From: Cladobotryum mycophilum
Lineage: Eukaryota > Ascomycota > Sordariomycetes > Hypocreales > Hypocreaceae
Reading direction: 5' to 3'
Length of the DNA stretch: 64,000 bases
Assembly: GCA_036429605.1 (NCBI GenBank)
Contig: CM071589.1
Location: 3,906,001 to 3,970,000, forward strand
Positions 1 through 10,700 of the stretch are shown in pieces. Position numbers and translations under genes: made by a program. The notes under the pieces were generated by a model. That model saw nothing but the letters and a program-made list of their open reading frames with translations, was not told the DNA's origin and made no database searches. The stretch's first letter is position 1. The number at the start of each line of letters is the position of its first letter.

Positions 1-91
1 GGTTCTAGACATTGCGCACTGGCACTGCATCGAGGCACCCGAGGAAGTGACCGCAGCAACCTTGGATTTCTTAGGCGACCTCAAGTTTTAG
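1..91 (+). CDS. Alpha/beta-hydrolase, C-terminal fragment (gene runs off the left edge)
   Basis: Reading from base 2, thirty codons stay open to a TAG at 89-91. The peptide contains DIAHWHCIEAPEE followed by a short helix ending in DLKF. This is the usual end of an alpha/beta-hydrolase: the catalytic His in an xGHW/xAHW-type turn, then 'EAPEEV..ATLDFL'. Only the catalytic His part is in the window, so neither the substrate nor the subfamily can be named. It is convergent with the acyl-CoA ligase, whose stop codon is 150 bp away. It may belong to the same small cluster. The frame and the His motif are seen; the family call is by recognition. Confidence 0.6.
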   Translation, partial: VLDIAHWHCIEAPEEVTAATLDFLGDLKF

Positions 92-240
92 CTTCTAATA
101 CATCAGAAAGAATAGCCTAATATGGCTCCTGAAACCTAATAGTATCCCATCATCGCATCTCCCATTACACATGAAATAGCCCAACAACAATATCGCTCTA
201 TAGACCCCCACTCTCAAGATGTTTCCTCAAATCATTAGGC

Positions 241-2132
241 CTAAATCTTCGCCTCACGCTTGTGCAGCGCCCTCAGGTCTTTTCTCAAGATCTTGCCAGC
301 AGCGCTTCGTGGAATCGCATCAAGGAACTTGACACCGCCTCTTAGTCGCTTGTAGTCTGCGACCTTGGATGCCACGTATTTGATCACATCGTCCTCGGAG
401 AACTTGCCTCTCGCGGGAGGTGCCAGCACTACGTAGGCTATCGGCACTTCTGTGTCCTCTAGCTCTATGCCAATGACTGCTGCGTCGGCGATTGCTGAGT
501 GGGCCGTGAGGACACCCTCAAGTTCAGCTGGGGCAACTTGGATGCCCTTGTACTTGATCAACTCCTGCGTATAAAATGTTAGATGGGTGCAAACAACAGT
601 GGTGATAGGGTTTTCTTGCCTTCTTTCTGTCAACAATGTAGAGCAAATCTCCCTCCACTTTGATGATATCACCGGTCTTGAACCATCCGTCGGCAGTGAA
701 AGAGTTCTTGTTTGCCTCGGGGTTGTTGTGGTATCCCTGGGTAATCATTGGTCCCTTCAACAGAGCCTCGCCAGGCTGCCCAGGTTCAACGTCCTTCTCA
801 TCATCATCCACCAACCTATGAACAAACCGTCAGTTATTTATTGACAAACTTCCGAATCCCTCACTCCACTGCATACCTCAAAGTGACGTTTGGCATCAAC
901 GGACTGAGACTGCCGATCGCATCGGTACGCCCAGGTAGAGTCTGCGTCACGGCACCCGTCGTCTCACTGAGACCCCAGACCTGATTGACATGCCCCAAAA
1001 GCTTGTCGCTGGCCGCCAATTGCAGCTCACGACTCAATGGGGCCGCTCCGCTTGTTGCGTACTCAACGTGCTTGAACTGATTCGTGACGGAGGGATGCTT
1101 GGCAATGGCCATGTAGATTGGCGGCACCGTGAAGAAAAAGGTAATCTTGAGCTCTCCACAGTACTTCACAAAGTCGTTGAAGTTAAACGCCGGCATCCAG
1201 TATGTAATTCCAGCCTCATTGAATGGACCGACGAAATAACCCATGATACCGGCGATGTGGGCAGTGGGCAAGTGAGCCAAGGTCGACTTGGGGAAGTTGA
1301 TTCCAAGTCTTTCCCATTCTATGCGGTTCTTGGTGGCAGGAATATAAGTTTCCGATGTGAGATTGAGGTGTGAAATGAGAACCCCTGCACAAATCTCGTC
1401 AGCACCGTTGACCCAACCAACTTAAATTCATTTTCCTTCGCGCTGCTATACCTTTTGGTAGACCTGTAGTGCCAGAGGAGTAGAGAATGCAAATCTTGCT
1501 AGTCTCCAACTCTTTCGGATCAGTGATGCGTCTCCAGTCCAGGCTACCCTTGAAATCACAGACAACGGTGCCGTCGGCGCTGTAGAGCTTGATTTCAGGG
1601 TACGACTCCAGGATCAGGACATTTCGTGCGGGTAACCCAGCGGCTCGGGCAGAATTTACCGCCAACTCCTTGCGATCTTTGCTGCAGACAATGACCTGTC
1701 CGGGACCATCCTTGATCTGTCTCGTCAGGTCCGATTCGGTTGCCGCAGGCGCAGCGGCAGAGTAAATGCCATCCGCGGCAATGACACCATAGAAAATCGT
1801 GGCCAGGGCAGACTGTCCAGTGGAAACCGTGACGACGACGTCCTTGGCGGGTCCCAATTTGCCTATGCCATACGTGTGGCGGAAAAAGTAGGCAATCTGC
1901 TTGGTCAAGTCACGGAGCTGAGCCTTGGTGAGGACCTTTTGGGGATCCTTTGCTTCGGCGAAAAGAGGCGTGTCTTCCTTTGCGGCGCAGTGTTCGGATT
2001 CTGGTGTTTGGCTTCAATGTTAGATGGAGTCGCGAAGCCGGGGAGTGAGTAGGTGAGCTGCTCCATACCGAAGAGATAAGTAAGGATGTCCAAGTTAGGA
2101 ACCGGAATGCTGTTTCCCTCGTTGTATATCAT
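241..2132 (-). CDS. 4-coumarate/phenylacetyl-CoA ligase-like acyl-CoA ligase, peroxisomal
   Basis: ANL-superfamily enzyme that should activate a carboxylic acid to its CoA thioester through an acyl-adenylate. Exons (minus strand) 2132-2069, 1973-1452, 1384-877, 815-620 and 564-241 join in frame to 537 aa. Seen: the AMP-binding motif SSGTTGLPKG near residue 187, GWFKTGDI, VDRKKELIKYKG, and the C-terminal catalytic-lysine segment SAAGKILRKDL. The last three residues are AKI, a PTS1 variant known from yeasts, which suggests a peroxisomal enzyme. The fourth intron (619-565) has a GC donor (GCAAGA) and AG acceptor. The substrate cannot be read from the sequence. Peroxisomal fungal ligases of this type serve phenylacetate, cinnamate or fatty-acid activation, or secondary metabolism. 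Its neighbour is a C45 acyltransferase-family gene. Confidence 0.88.
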
Positions 2133-3102
2133 CGTGGTCGTCTGTCCTTGTCTTGTCTTGTTCTACTACAAGAAACTACCAAAATATCGTCGGAATGTCA
2201 AGCGTCGAGCTCCCCGGCGGCACAGACAGATATAAAATATTTATATCATTTCCAACGAAAAGAACGATCCTTCATCCTATTGGTCACCGCCATCGGAGCC
2301 GACCAGACACCGAACTAATTACCCCAAAACTGAGAAAGATACCGAGGTGAAAATCTGGTGGTGGAGAAATGCAAGGTGTCTCGTCTCCTCTTGTTGGTCT
2401 CCCCCAACCCTGATTATGGGGGCGGAGCTGCACACACACACACACACACAAACGCAAATGTATGGGGTAGCCTAACCCAACCCCGCAAATTACTTGACAC
2501 CGTAACGGCCGTCAGATTCAATACGTTGCGGGCGAAAGAGAGGCGACCGGATGAGGATGTAACCGGAGTTTTGCATCCGCGGATACGGACTTTTCGAGTC
2601 CTTCATTCCTCAATGTACACGTAAAGGGAGGTGAGATCAAGTCCATGTTTCACACAGCAGTGTTTAATGAGGGAATCTTGGGTCGCCTTGTGTGCCTCGC
2701 CTCGCGCGCTTGGTATTAGTCCCCGCTCCCTTTGTTTGTTGAGGAAAAGCCCCCTCCCCCTGCAAGGATGATACGGGATTCGTCATGGAACCGATTCAAT
2801 GCGACCAAAAACTCCGCTCCCGTTCCGTCTAGTACGTCCATCAACCGAGGCTCAGGCCAAGAACGGCTAAGACGGTCCAGTCTCACCGATAATAAATCCG
2901 GGGGGCCGGCGTCTTAGATCTTGTTTGAACGGAGAGGAGTCGAGGCTATTGTTTGTTATTAGTTGTCTGTATGATAAATGGTGTGTCATTAAATGCGCGA
3001 AAAGGGACAGATTGCATGTTCGGGGCAATGATTCCATTGACCTGACACAAGGTAGATGGATGTACAGTTCGTACGGTTTGCACTCCGCGCACCGGAGGAC
3101 AT
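2133..3102. other. Intergenic region with a (CA)n microsatellite
   Basis: Promoter side of the acyl-CoA ligase and 3' side of the C45 gene. It holds a CA dinucleotide tract at about 2431-2451 and a weak TATA element; I see no gene. Confidence 0.6.
2238..2245 (-). promoter_or_regulatory. TATA-like element of the acyl-CoA ligase gene
   Basis: TATAAATA on the minus strand lies about 106 bp upstream of the ligase ATG, within an A+T palindrome at about 2230-2247. It is the only good TATA match upstream of this gene and fits a 5' leader of about 70 nt. Inference from motif and spacing only. Confidence 0.4.
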
Positions 3103-4451
3103 CTATTGAGCCTCATCCTTCACGCCAAGGACCTTATCCTCCAGCTTAAAATATTGAAGAACCCCCTGACACGGCGGTCCCTTGCATACCGTCACTGTCC
3201 TCTCCGAAAGATTGTAAATCACAAAAGCAACCGTCATGTTCAACTTGGATGTATATCCCGTCAAGGCTGCGCTCGGCATGCTCCGCTGCTGCAGGTTCGG
3301 ATGATTGCATAAGCTTTCCGGATAAGCCAAATGGTCAGAAAACGCCCTTTGGATTATGTCGGAGGTCAATTTTCCATTGCAGTGCGGCCGCACGCCCTTC
3401 TCGGCTTGCCAGAATCGGTACCAGGTGCTCCCGCCAGGGGATCTGTCAAAGACGTCGCCACGACCCAGAAACTCAGGGCTCATAAAGTGGTTGCTGTGAA
3501 TGACATAGTTGTCATCGATCCGACCATAAAATTTATATGTTCGGTCTGGCGCGCATTCGAGGGCCATGGCAAATCCATCCGCCGTTGCAACATGCAAATT
3601 GCCCGAGACATGGCGGGGGAAGGCATGGACTGCTACGAGAGCCTCAGCATAGTTGGTGAACTCCAAAAAGACCCTACGAGCAAGCGAAAGAGGCAAGGCG
3701 GGCTTCGAATCAACTTCCTGGTGGACACCTTCTTGATCAATGTACGACACGGGAACGTAATCGTTGCTCGACAAGAGGGAATTTGCCGTAACCGATAGGC
3801 CTGCAGAGTTCATACCGCTTCGAATCAGCTGGCCTGCTTCCGTCAAGATGAACATGGACGGACGGTCTTCAGACGGATGCGGGTGGATCTCCAGGTACAC
3901 GACGAGGTCTTGGTTGTACAGATGGTGCGACATGTCCCAGTTGTGAACCGCCAGAGTCTGTCCTGACTCGGTCGCTTCAGGAGAGAAGAAGGCACTGGTG
4001 CATTCCTCTGCCGATTCATCCTTATCCACCGCCGTTAGGTTTTGCGGCGTTTCCCCTTCATTCTGCAACCGGTACATGCATCTTCCCAGGTCATACCGGG
4101 CATTCAGCATGACAATCTCCTCCAGAGAAACACCAGCGCCATCTGCAATACCACGCATCTCCTCGAGGCCAGTTGGATAGAGCTTCTCAAGCGATGGGAT
4201 GTAGACGGATTTGACTATCCGTTCAGAGATGGACCTGGCCGCAAGACGTCAATACCACCAGTCAAAAGTTCAATGAGGAGGTATACGTACCAGTCCGGGA
4301 GCTTGCCGGGTAGCTTATAGTACGCAAGGTTTGTATGAACCTTTTCCCGAAGTTGACTTCCATGAGAAAAGCCTCGATCATATGGCAACCCCTCAACAAC
4401 AATGTGTTGATAGTGGAGTGGGCGTGTAGTCGAGTCATGCTTGTCCTGCAT
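3103..4451 (-). CDS. Peptidase C45 family, penicillin acyltransferase-like Ntn hydrolase
   Basis: Two exons, 4451-4291 and 4234-3103, give 430 aa. The family (acyl-CoA:6-aminopenicillanic acid acyltransferase, MEROPS C45) are self-cleaving N-terminal-nucleophile enzymes that make or break amides. Seen: the family pattern LNARYD near residues 97-102 and EECTSAFF, where Cys132 is the expected cleavage site and nucleophile, followed by the SGQTLAVHNWDM strand typical after the nucleophile. The C-terminus (KDEAQ) is not a PTS1, unlike Penicillium IAT. I chose the ATG at 4451 (context AAAATG). An in-frame ATG at 4529 would add 26 residues but lies too close to the TATA box at 4570. It sits between a CoA ligase and a Zn2Cys6 factor on the same strand. 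It may transfer an acyl group from CoA or hydrolyse an amide; no substrate can be named. Confidence 0.85.
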
Positions 4452-4569
4452 TTTGACTGCTGTGGTGGTCAAAACCGGATGAAATGTTGGAAAGAAATGA
4501 GGTCCAGAAGATGAATTGGTTGAGCGCAATGTTGATACATTTCATGCATCAGTGGGAAGAGCTATGGGC

Positions 4570-4576
4570 TTATATA
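4570..4576 (-). promoter_or_regulatory. TATA box of the C45 gene
   Basis: TATATAA on the minus strand, about 120 bp upstream of the chosen ATG at 4451. The spacing supports 4451 over the upstream ATG at 4529, which would leave almost no leader. Confidence 0.45.
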
Positions 4577-4780
4577 ACTCGAGACCTGACGGTTGAAATT
4601 GTCTCGCATGCTGTTCAGCTCCGATGTTGCATCGCTTCCACGCAAAGCATGCATTTCGCCGCGTGTCCCGAATTGGACTGGTTGGCGACTATCATCATAC
4701 TAAATATCGGCGGTCAAGATCACAAGTTCTAATTCGGACGACTAGGCGAATTGAAACATGGCCTTCAAATGTTGGCTCGA

Positions 4781-6577
4781 TCAAATGACAAAATCATCAC
4801 CCATACTTTCGGCCGCCGCAGCGAGATCGGTTCTCCGCCTAGATCCTTGTTCTTGAAAGAACACAGTTTCGACAAAACGGCTTGAGTTAGCATAATGCTT
4901 GCCAGCATGTTCATACTCTCGAATTCGCTGGACCGCCCATCCACGATATATGGAATCATTTGCCTCGATGGCTGCCATGACAAGCGGCAGCGGCCAGACT
5001 TTCGTAGGAGGCGGCTCCTTTCTGGGGCGACTAAGGGCCTGGTAATATCGATCTGTCGTTCTGATGATGCTGGTTGCATGGTGATCTGCAGTATATAACG
5101 GCGCTTCTGGATCAACTGCTCGTGAATAGTAAATCTCGAGAGCGTGGTAGAGCGTTGACGTGGTGAAGAAGATGGATAGCACATCATCTTCAGCTGCCTT
5201 GGCTTCAGACGCTTTGTTGAGGAACTAATGTCAATATCAGCTCTCCTGCACTGGATGAGGCTTCAATCAACGTGGCATGTCACTTACATGTTGAATGTCA
5301 TCAAGCGAATTCCTAACAGTAGACTTGAGGGTCACATCACCATTATTGCCGTAAAATCTGGAGATGCAGCCCCATAAAACAACGAGTCGGCAAGTCGCCT
5401 TATAAAGCGGCAGATGTGCTGCGTCTCGCCGTCTCTCCTCGAGTGGATACAGCCTCTTGTACTCATTTTGCAAAAAGTGCTCAGATTCATGCAACGCAGC
5501 TAGCATTCCCATTTCACCTCCAACGGTTTGTATGACCCTATCATGATCTCGGCCGAAAGTCGACATGCGAGCATCCAGAAAACAAAACCATGTAGCAATT
5601 TTTGTGAAGACGGAGTCCGGTCCATTGAGCGGACGAGCACGTAATATGCCAGCCTCAACTTCCAGCAGGTTTCTCAGCCTTTCTGGTCTTGAGAGGATTA
5701 GGTCTGTGGATGCCAGGAAGTAAAGGGATACGGCAATTGCGTCGAGATCGTCTTGATTGGTAGCAAAGCTTGACACACCAATATCTAATCTGTTGACAAC
5801 ATCAATGCTAAACCGTTCCTTCAACTCAAGCGTGGTTTTCTGATAATGTGTCATGGAATTTGCCGGTGAAGCCAAGTACTCTTGGCAGAACAAATGTGCG
5901 GCTGTCCAAGCGTATAAAGCGGCCATGACGAATGGATACTTTGAACTGAATCGATTGAAAAAATAGGTGTGAAAGTTCCATCCAGGATTCTTGGAGCTGT
6001 AGAGAGACGTCAAGTTGCGTATGTAGTGCTGAGCTAGCTCATGATCAGAGATTGTGGATACTGGGATGGAGGATGGCTCGATAACCCCGAGGTGCGCATG
6101 GTTGGCATGGGAAGTAGTGTCTGGCACGAGATCTTCAGTATTCAACGTTGGTGCCTGGTCTATGAACTGGATTTCCGTTTCCCAAACTTCAAAGTTCCAA
6201 GAGAAGAAGTCTTGCAGAGGCAATTCCCATTGTCGATCTTGAACTTCTGGAACAAAGAATGTGTCCATTGGTGAAGTGATGGGCTCCGCGATGATAGTAG
6301 TATCCATTTCGGAGGACACGGTGCTCGCATGCATCGCCTCTGAAACAGTGGCCGGTTCCTTTCTTGCAGAATCCCGTCGTCTTGATAGTTTCGCCATCCT
6401 CCCGCGGGGACGAGATGCAGACCTGGTCATGACAACACTCGTTTCGTCACAGAACTCAAAGCTTGGAGGTTGTGCATCGTAGGCGCATTTCAGATGTGAA
6501 CGCTTACAAGGAGAGCACCTTGGTTTGAGAGTGTCACAGTCAAGTCTGCGCCGAACACAAGTCCTGCACGCTGGCAT
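4781..6577 (-). CDS. Zn2Cys6 fungal transcription factor
   Basis: Exons 6577-5288 and 5224-4781 (donor GTAAGT, acceptor TTAG) give 577 aa. Residues 4-31 form a complete binuclear zinc cluster, C-x2-C-x6-C-x6-C-x2-C-x6-C, followed by a basic serine-rich linker. The rest is the helical 'fungal transcription factor' middle region without recognisable catalytic motifs; leucine-rich helices around YFLASTDLILSRPERL fit that. Such factors often regulate the genes next to them, so it is a candidate regulator of the adjacent C45 and acyl-CoA ligase genes. No binding site was identified. The zinc cluster is seen directly; the pathway role is inference. Confidence 0.88.
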
Positions 6578-7430
6578 TTTAATTTGGGTGGAGGGTTTGC
6601 TTTTGTGGTGTGTGATGTTGTTTACGTGAAGCAGCTAAAAGAATGGGCTGGTCATTTGTATTGAAAGTTGGTCGCGGATGTGCCTCCTGGTGGGAGAACA
6701 AAATACCAGATCAAAGCCTACCTATGACAAGTACAGGTAATTACCTACCCGCGGGTACTTAATAACTCGGACATGAATAGATAGAAACAATAGATATAAA
6801 TCTCTCCGTCGTTTTCGGTATTCTAGTGTTTGTTTCCGCCTCACTTCCTGTTTAACACAATATCTCAACGGCCCGATCACAGAGCATGCGCAACTCAATA
6901 TCATTACGACTATGCTCGACGTCAAGTATCCTGCGGCTACCCGGAAGAGAACTCCATCTAACAGCTGCGCCTCGACTTTGACGTGGATTTCAGAGAATAG
7001 AAATGAAAAGAAGCAAAAAGAAACATAGAGAGGGAGAGAGATCGTACAATGAACTGCTAACTCATAGTATCCAAGAATTCTTATCGCTGTCGCCAACTCA
7101 TCTCCTTTAGGAATTCAGCTAAACGCATCGTCCCGCTGACCGTTTTGGGACAACATAGCGATGAAGCCCCCAGTTCTAGCTGACTACCACAACAGCAACA
7201 TTCACAATTCACACCAACCAAGGTATTAGTAGACTAATTCCTAAAAACTAAAAGTAGGGGGGGGAGAAGAAAAGAAAAAAATACCACTCAAGTAAATTAC
7301 CAAGACCGCGTCCATGGTTAGTTGACACAGAAGCGGATAATAGCGTATTACACCCTGCAAGACCTCATAGGTACCATTAGTTTGCTCTCCAGCATCCGAA
7401 CCTGCTACAATGGCTTCACAAAGCCATTCA
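6578..7430. other. Intergenic region, no gene seen
   Basis: This is the promoter side of the Zn2Cys6 gene and the 5' flank of the tRNA. A 124-codon open frame on the minus strand around 6722-7096 has no recognisable motif, and I do not call it a gene. Confidence 0.5.
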
Positions 7431-7502
7431 TCTTCCGTAGTATAGTGGTCAGTATACAAGCTTGTCACGCTTGGGACCCGGGTTCAATTCCCGGCGGGAG
7501 AG
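7431..7502 (+). tRNA. trnD-GUC: tRNA-Asp (GUC), intronless
   Basis: A complete cloverleaf can be drawn. The acceptor stem TCTTCCG pairs with CGGGAGA, with one G-T pair. The D-arm holds an A-box-like TAGTATAGTGG. The anticodon stem CAAGC/GCTTG encloses TTGTCAC with anticodon GTC. The T-arm is CCGGG-TTCAATT-CCCGG, which also provides box B. The discriminator base is G, as usual for tRNA-Asp. No intron. A run of six T follows 20 nt downstream. Confidence 0.95.
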
Positions 7503-7522
7503 CAGCGACCACCAAAGGTTTC

Positions 7523-7528
7523 TTTTTT
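7523..7528 (+). terminator. RNA polymerase III terminator of tRNA-Asp
   Basis: T6 run 20 nt after the tRNA 3' end; T-runs of this length terminate fungal Pol III. Confidence 0.7.
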
Positions 7529-7739
7529 GCTATTCCCATCAAATGAACTTGAATCCATCATGAATAATCATTTTTGCTAGTTGACACCCTCTTTGCACAT
7601 TTGCCTCTTTTCCCGTAATGATATATACAATTCAATTCACAACACAAAGATGCTAATAATGCCCAGTGACTCTCTATGCCTTGACGCCCTTATATGAACC
7701 CAACCAAATCACAATTCCTTCTCTTCCTCCTCAATATTC

Positions 7740-10700
7740 TCAATCCAGCCAGAAAGAGATTGTCGAGGCAAGCGATTCTTCATGCGGTAGCCCACGCCAA
7801 ATCCGCCTCAACCCGCTCTCCCATTCCGTAAACACCTTCACCTGACCATCGCCCCAGAGTATCTCTCCTCTATGAAGGAATTTATTCAACGGTGGCACAA
7901 TGAACCACTCATGGTCACTGCGGCAAGAAACGTCGGCTCTACCATCGGCAGTTTTGTTTCCGGGCTTCTTGATGAGCCCCTCGAGACATTTCACGCAATA
8001 GGAATCAAGACAGAACCTGCACAGCACAAATTCCTCCCAGGGTGGCGTGTTGTTGAGGCACTGAGCGCAGTTTCGGTTCGCCGATTGTATATCCGGAAGC
8101 TTGGGCTGGATGCGTGTATGGACAGGGGATTCTGTTGGCGTAGGAAGAGTAGCCTTTGGGTTGACTTTTCGCATAGACTGGGCCAGAGCAAGCGCGTTGG
8201 CAATGTCGTCTGCAGCAATGAATGCCCGCAAAAGATTCTCCAGCGCATACTCGTCATTGCGTGGCTCATCGTCCAATAAAATGTCGAGGCTGCTCAACAC
8301 CAGCTTTCGGAGCAGTGTGTTTGCCTCTAAATTTCTGCCGAGGGCTGTGTAAAGCGAGGCCAGGTAAATGGACGCAACATTGACATCTGAGCCAAACATG
8401 TCTGCCGGCATGTCCAAGTTCTGATGTTTGCTCTGTTTCTCCTGAACAGCCTCGAGCTTGGCGATCCAATCATGAGCCGTTTTAGAGTTAATATCAAACT
8501 GCAGAACCTTTTGCTTGTAAAGATTCGCCAGCTTTTGAAACGAAAGAGCATGGCCTTGTCGTGTTGGTACATTGCCACGAGGTCTATACTCATCCAGAGA
8601 GATCTTCTCAAACAATTTAATCGCCCCGTCAATATCGCGATGGTAGGCGCAAGTAATTCCATAGGCAATTCGAAGATATAGAACTGCAATCGGATCGCGA
8701 ATTGCCTGAGCAAGATTGATGGCCACTTCTAGTTGATCCAGGATAAAATCTGCCTTTCCCGCTTTACATGCTGCCTTGGGTATCCAATCCAATACCAACG
8801 GCTTGGTGTAATGGTCCAAGAAGAGGTCAATCAGACGACTTTTGCCGTTCGTACTGCCGATGCTTTGTGACGCCATCTTGCTGATCAGATTCATCATGTC
8901 GTCGTGCAGATTCTCAGCTGCTAGCATCCCAATATACTCCGTCTCGACCTCACAGTATTCCAAAGGGCCAAGATCCACGTCTGCTGCACTCTCGACGGCC
9001 TTGAGAAAGTATCCACGCGCTGCATCCACCTCGCCTGTACGGTAGTAACATCTTGCGACTAAGAGATAATCCTTATACAGCCGCCATTTGCAGCTGTTTA
9101 AAGCAAAGCCCTGCAGCTTCCCATCGCTCAAGCTCTTCTTTTCAATCTCGGCGCATCGAAGAGCTTGGTCCAGGGCCTTGCTGAACTGGCCATACTTGGA
9201 ATAGCAAAAGGCGATGCGTCCGGCTATCTGAACGCTGTCTTTCTGCAATTCAAGCGCTTCTTGATAATGTTCGAGAGCGTTGGCATACATGCCTAACATT
9301 AGGTATGTGCTACCAATGCGCAGATACCAGTGGGCTGTCTTGGGGTAATTCGCCCATTCCGTGGCTTTGGACATTCTTTCCTGAATTGCTAAGTCCTTCC
9401 ACATGGCACCGGCTTCAGACCACCCGTGACCGGCGTCCATAAGTGCCATATTCTGAACTATCTTGAAGCAGAATAGAGTCGGAACGTACTCCCGGCAGTC
9501 CATGGAAAGCCAAGCCTTGGCATAGTATCGACCAATAGGCTCACAAATTCCCAGCGCTTTCCCCTTTGCTTTGAGGGCACATTCCTTGGCCTCTGGTGTA
9601 AGACTGTCGAAAACTATTGGGTCGTTTAGCCACTTGCGAAGCCCATTGATGTTGGAATCCGTAAGAACTTCTAGGCCTTCGTTGTTCTTCTCGTACATTA
9701 TACTCCAATCAAAGAGGGTATTGTCATCGGTGAGCATCTTATATATTTGCATGCCTAGTTCTCGCCTATCACTGGGTGGTACTGATGCTGGATCAAGTAC
9801 TGCCAAGTGTTCTTGCCAATACCACGCGGCATACTGCTTGATCGCTTCCTTGCCATGCCCAAGTTTCTGCTTTTCGAACCACGGTTTGTCGATGAAGATT
9901 CTTAGGCAAATCTTGAGAATGTGAACGCGAGCATCAACAATATCAAAACCAATCGTCATGCTCTGACCGTTTGTCGCAGGAGTAGCAGAGGCGCCTTCTC
10001 GAAAGAATTGTCTCACCGAATTATGGAAGAAGGTAACTTTTGTATTGGAGGGAGAGCGATAGTCCATCTCGTTTGCATAGTCAAGCATGCCTGGACTCCG
10101 TGCTGGGCTTAAAGCTCGAACACCAGGGCTTGGTTGCCGGTTCGGACTGGGACTGACCCCGCTGCTAGGGCTGCTTGAACCTGGAGAGCTCAATCGTCCA
10201 TTAGGACTCATGGTTCTCCCTACGTTTCGTTCTGGATTCATCTCCCGCTGCTTCTTGGCGAAATCTTTGATGAGATCATCTGTAGTGAGACCGTCTGCAC
10301 GCTCGAGTTCAAAGAAACAAGCATACTGTCCACGTAGCTCCTCTTCAAGTCGCAGCGGTGGGTCTCCAAATACCAAGATTAGGGCCGCTTCAAGCTGCTC
10401 CAAGGTCAACGATTCTTCAGCACATGCTACCCACTGCAGCATCTCGTTGAGATCCCTGGCCTCCTCTTCGGATACTGTAGCAGCCAGATTGGTAAGCGTT
10501 TTATTAAGCATGCCGTTAATCTCCTTTGGAAACGATTCGAGGCTGTTCAAGATTGAACTTGGATGCCGTTTGTGGTTTATCTCTGTCAACATGAACTTGG
10601 CCAGAATGAACAGCCCGTCCACTTGTTTCTTCATGGCTTCCACTACATCCTTCTTGAACCTGTCGGTTGACCGACTGAGGATTCTCGAACGACGCACACC

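Noticed and set aside
3103..4451. True penicillin biosynthesis (penDE)
   Set aside because: The C45 family is broad; no pcbAB or pcbC is in the window and there is no PTS1, so only a family-level call is justified.
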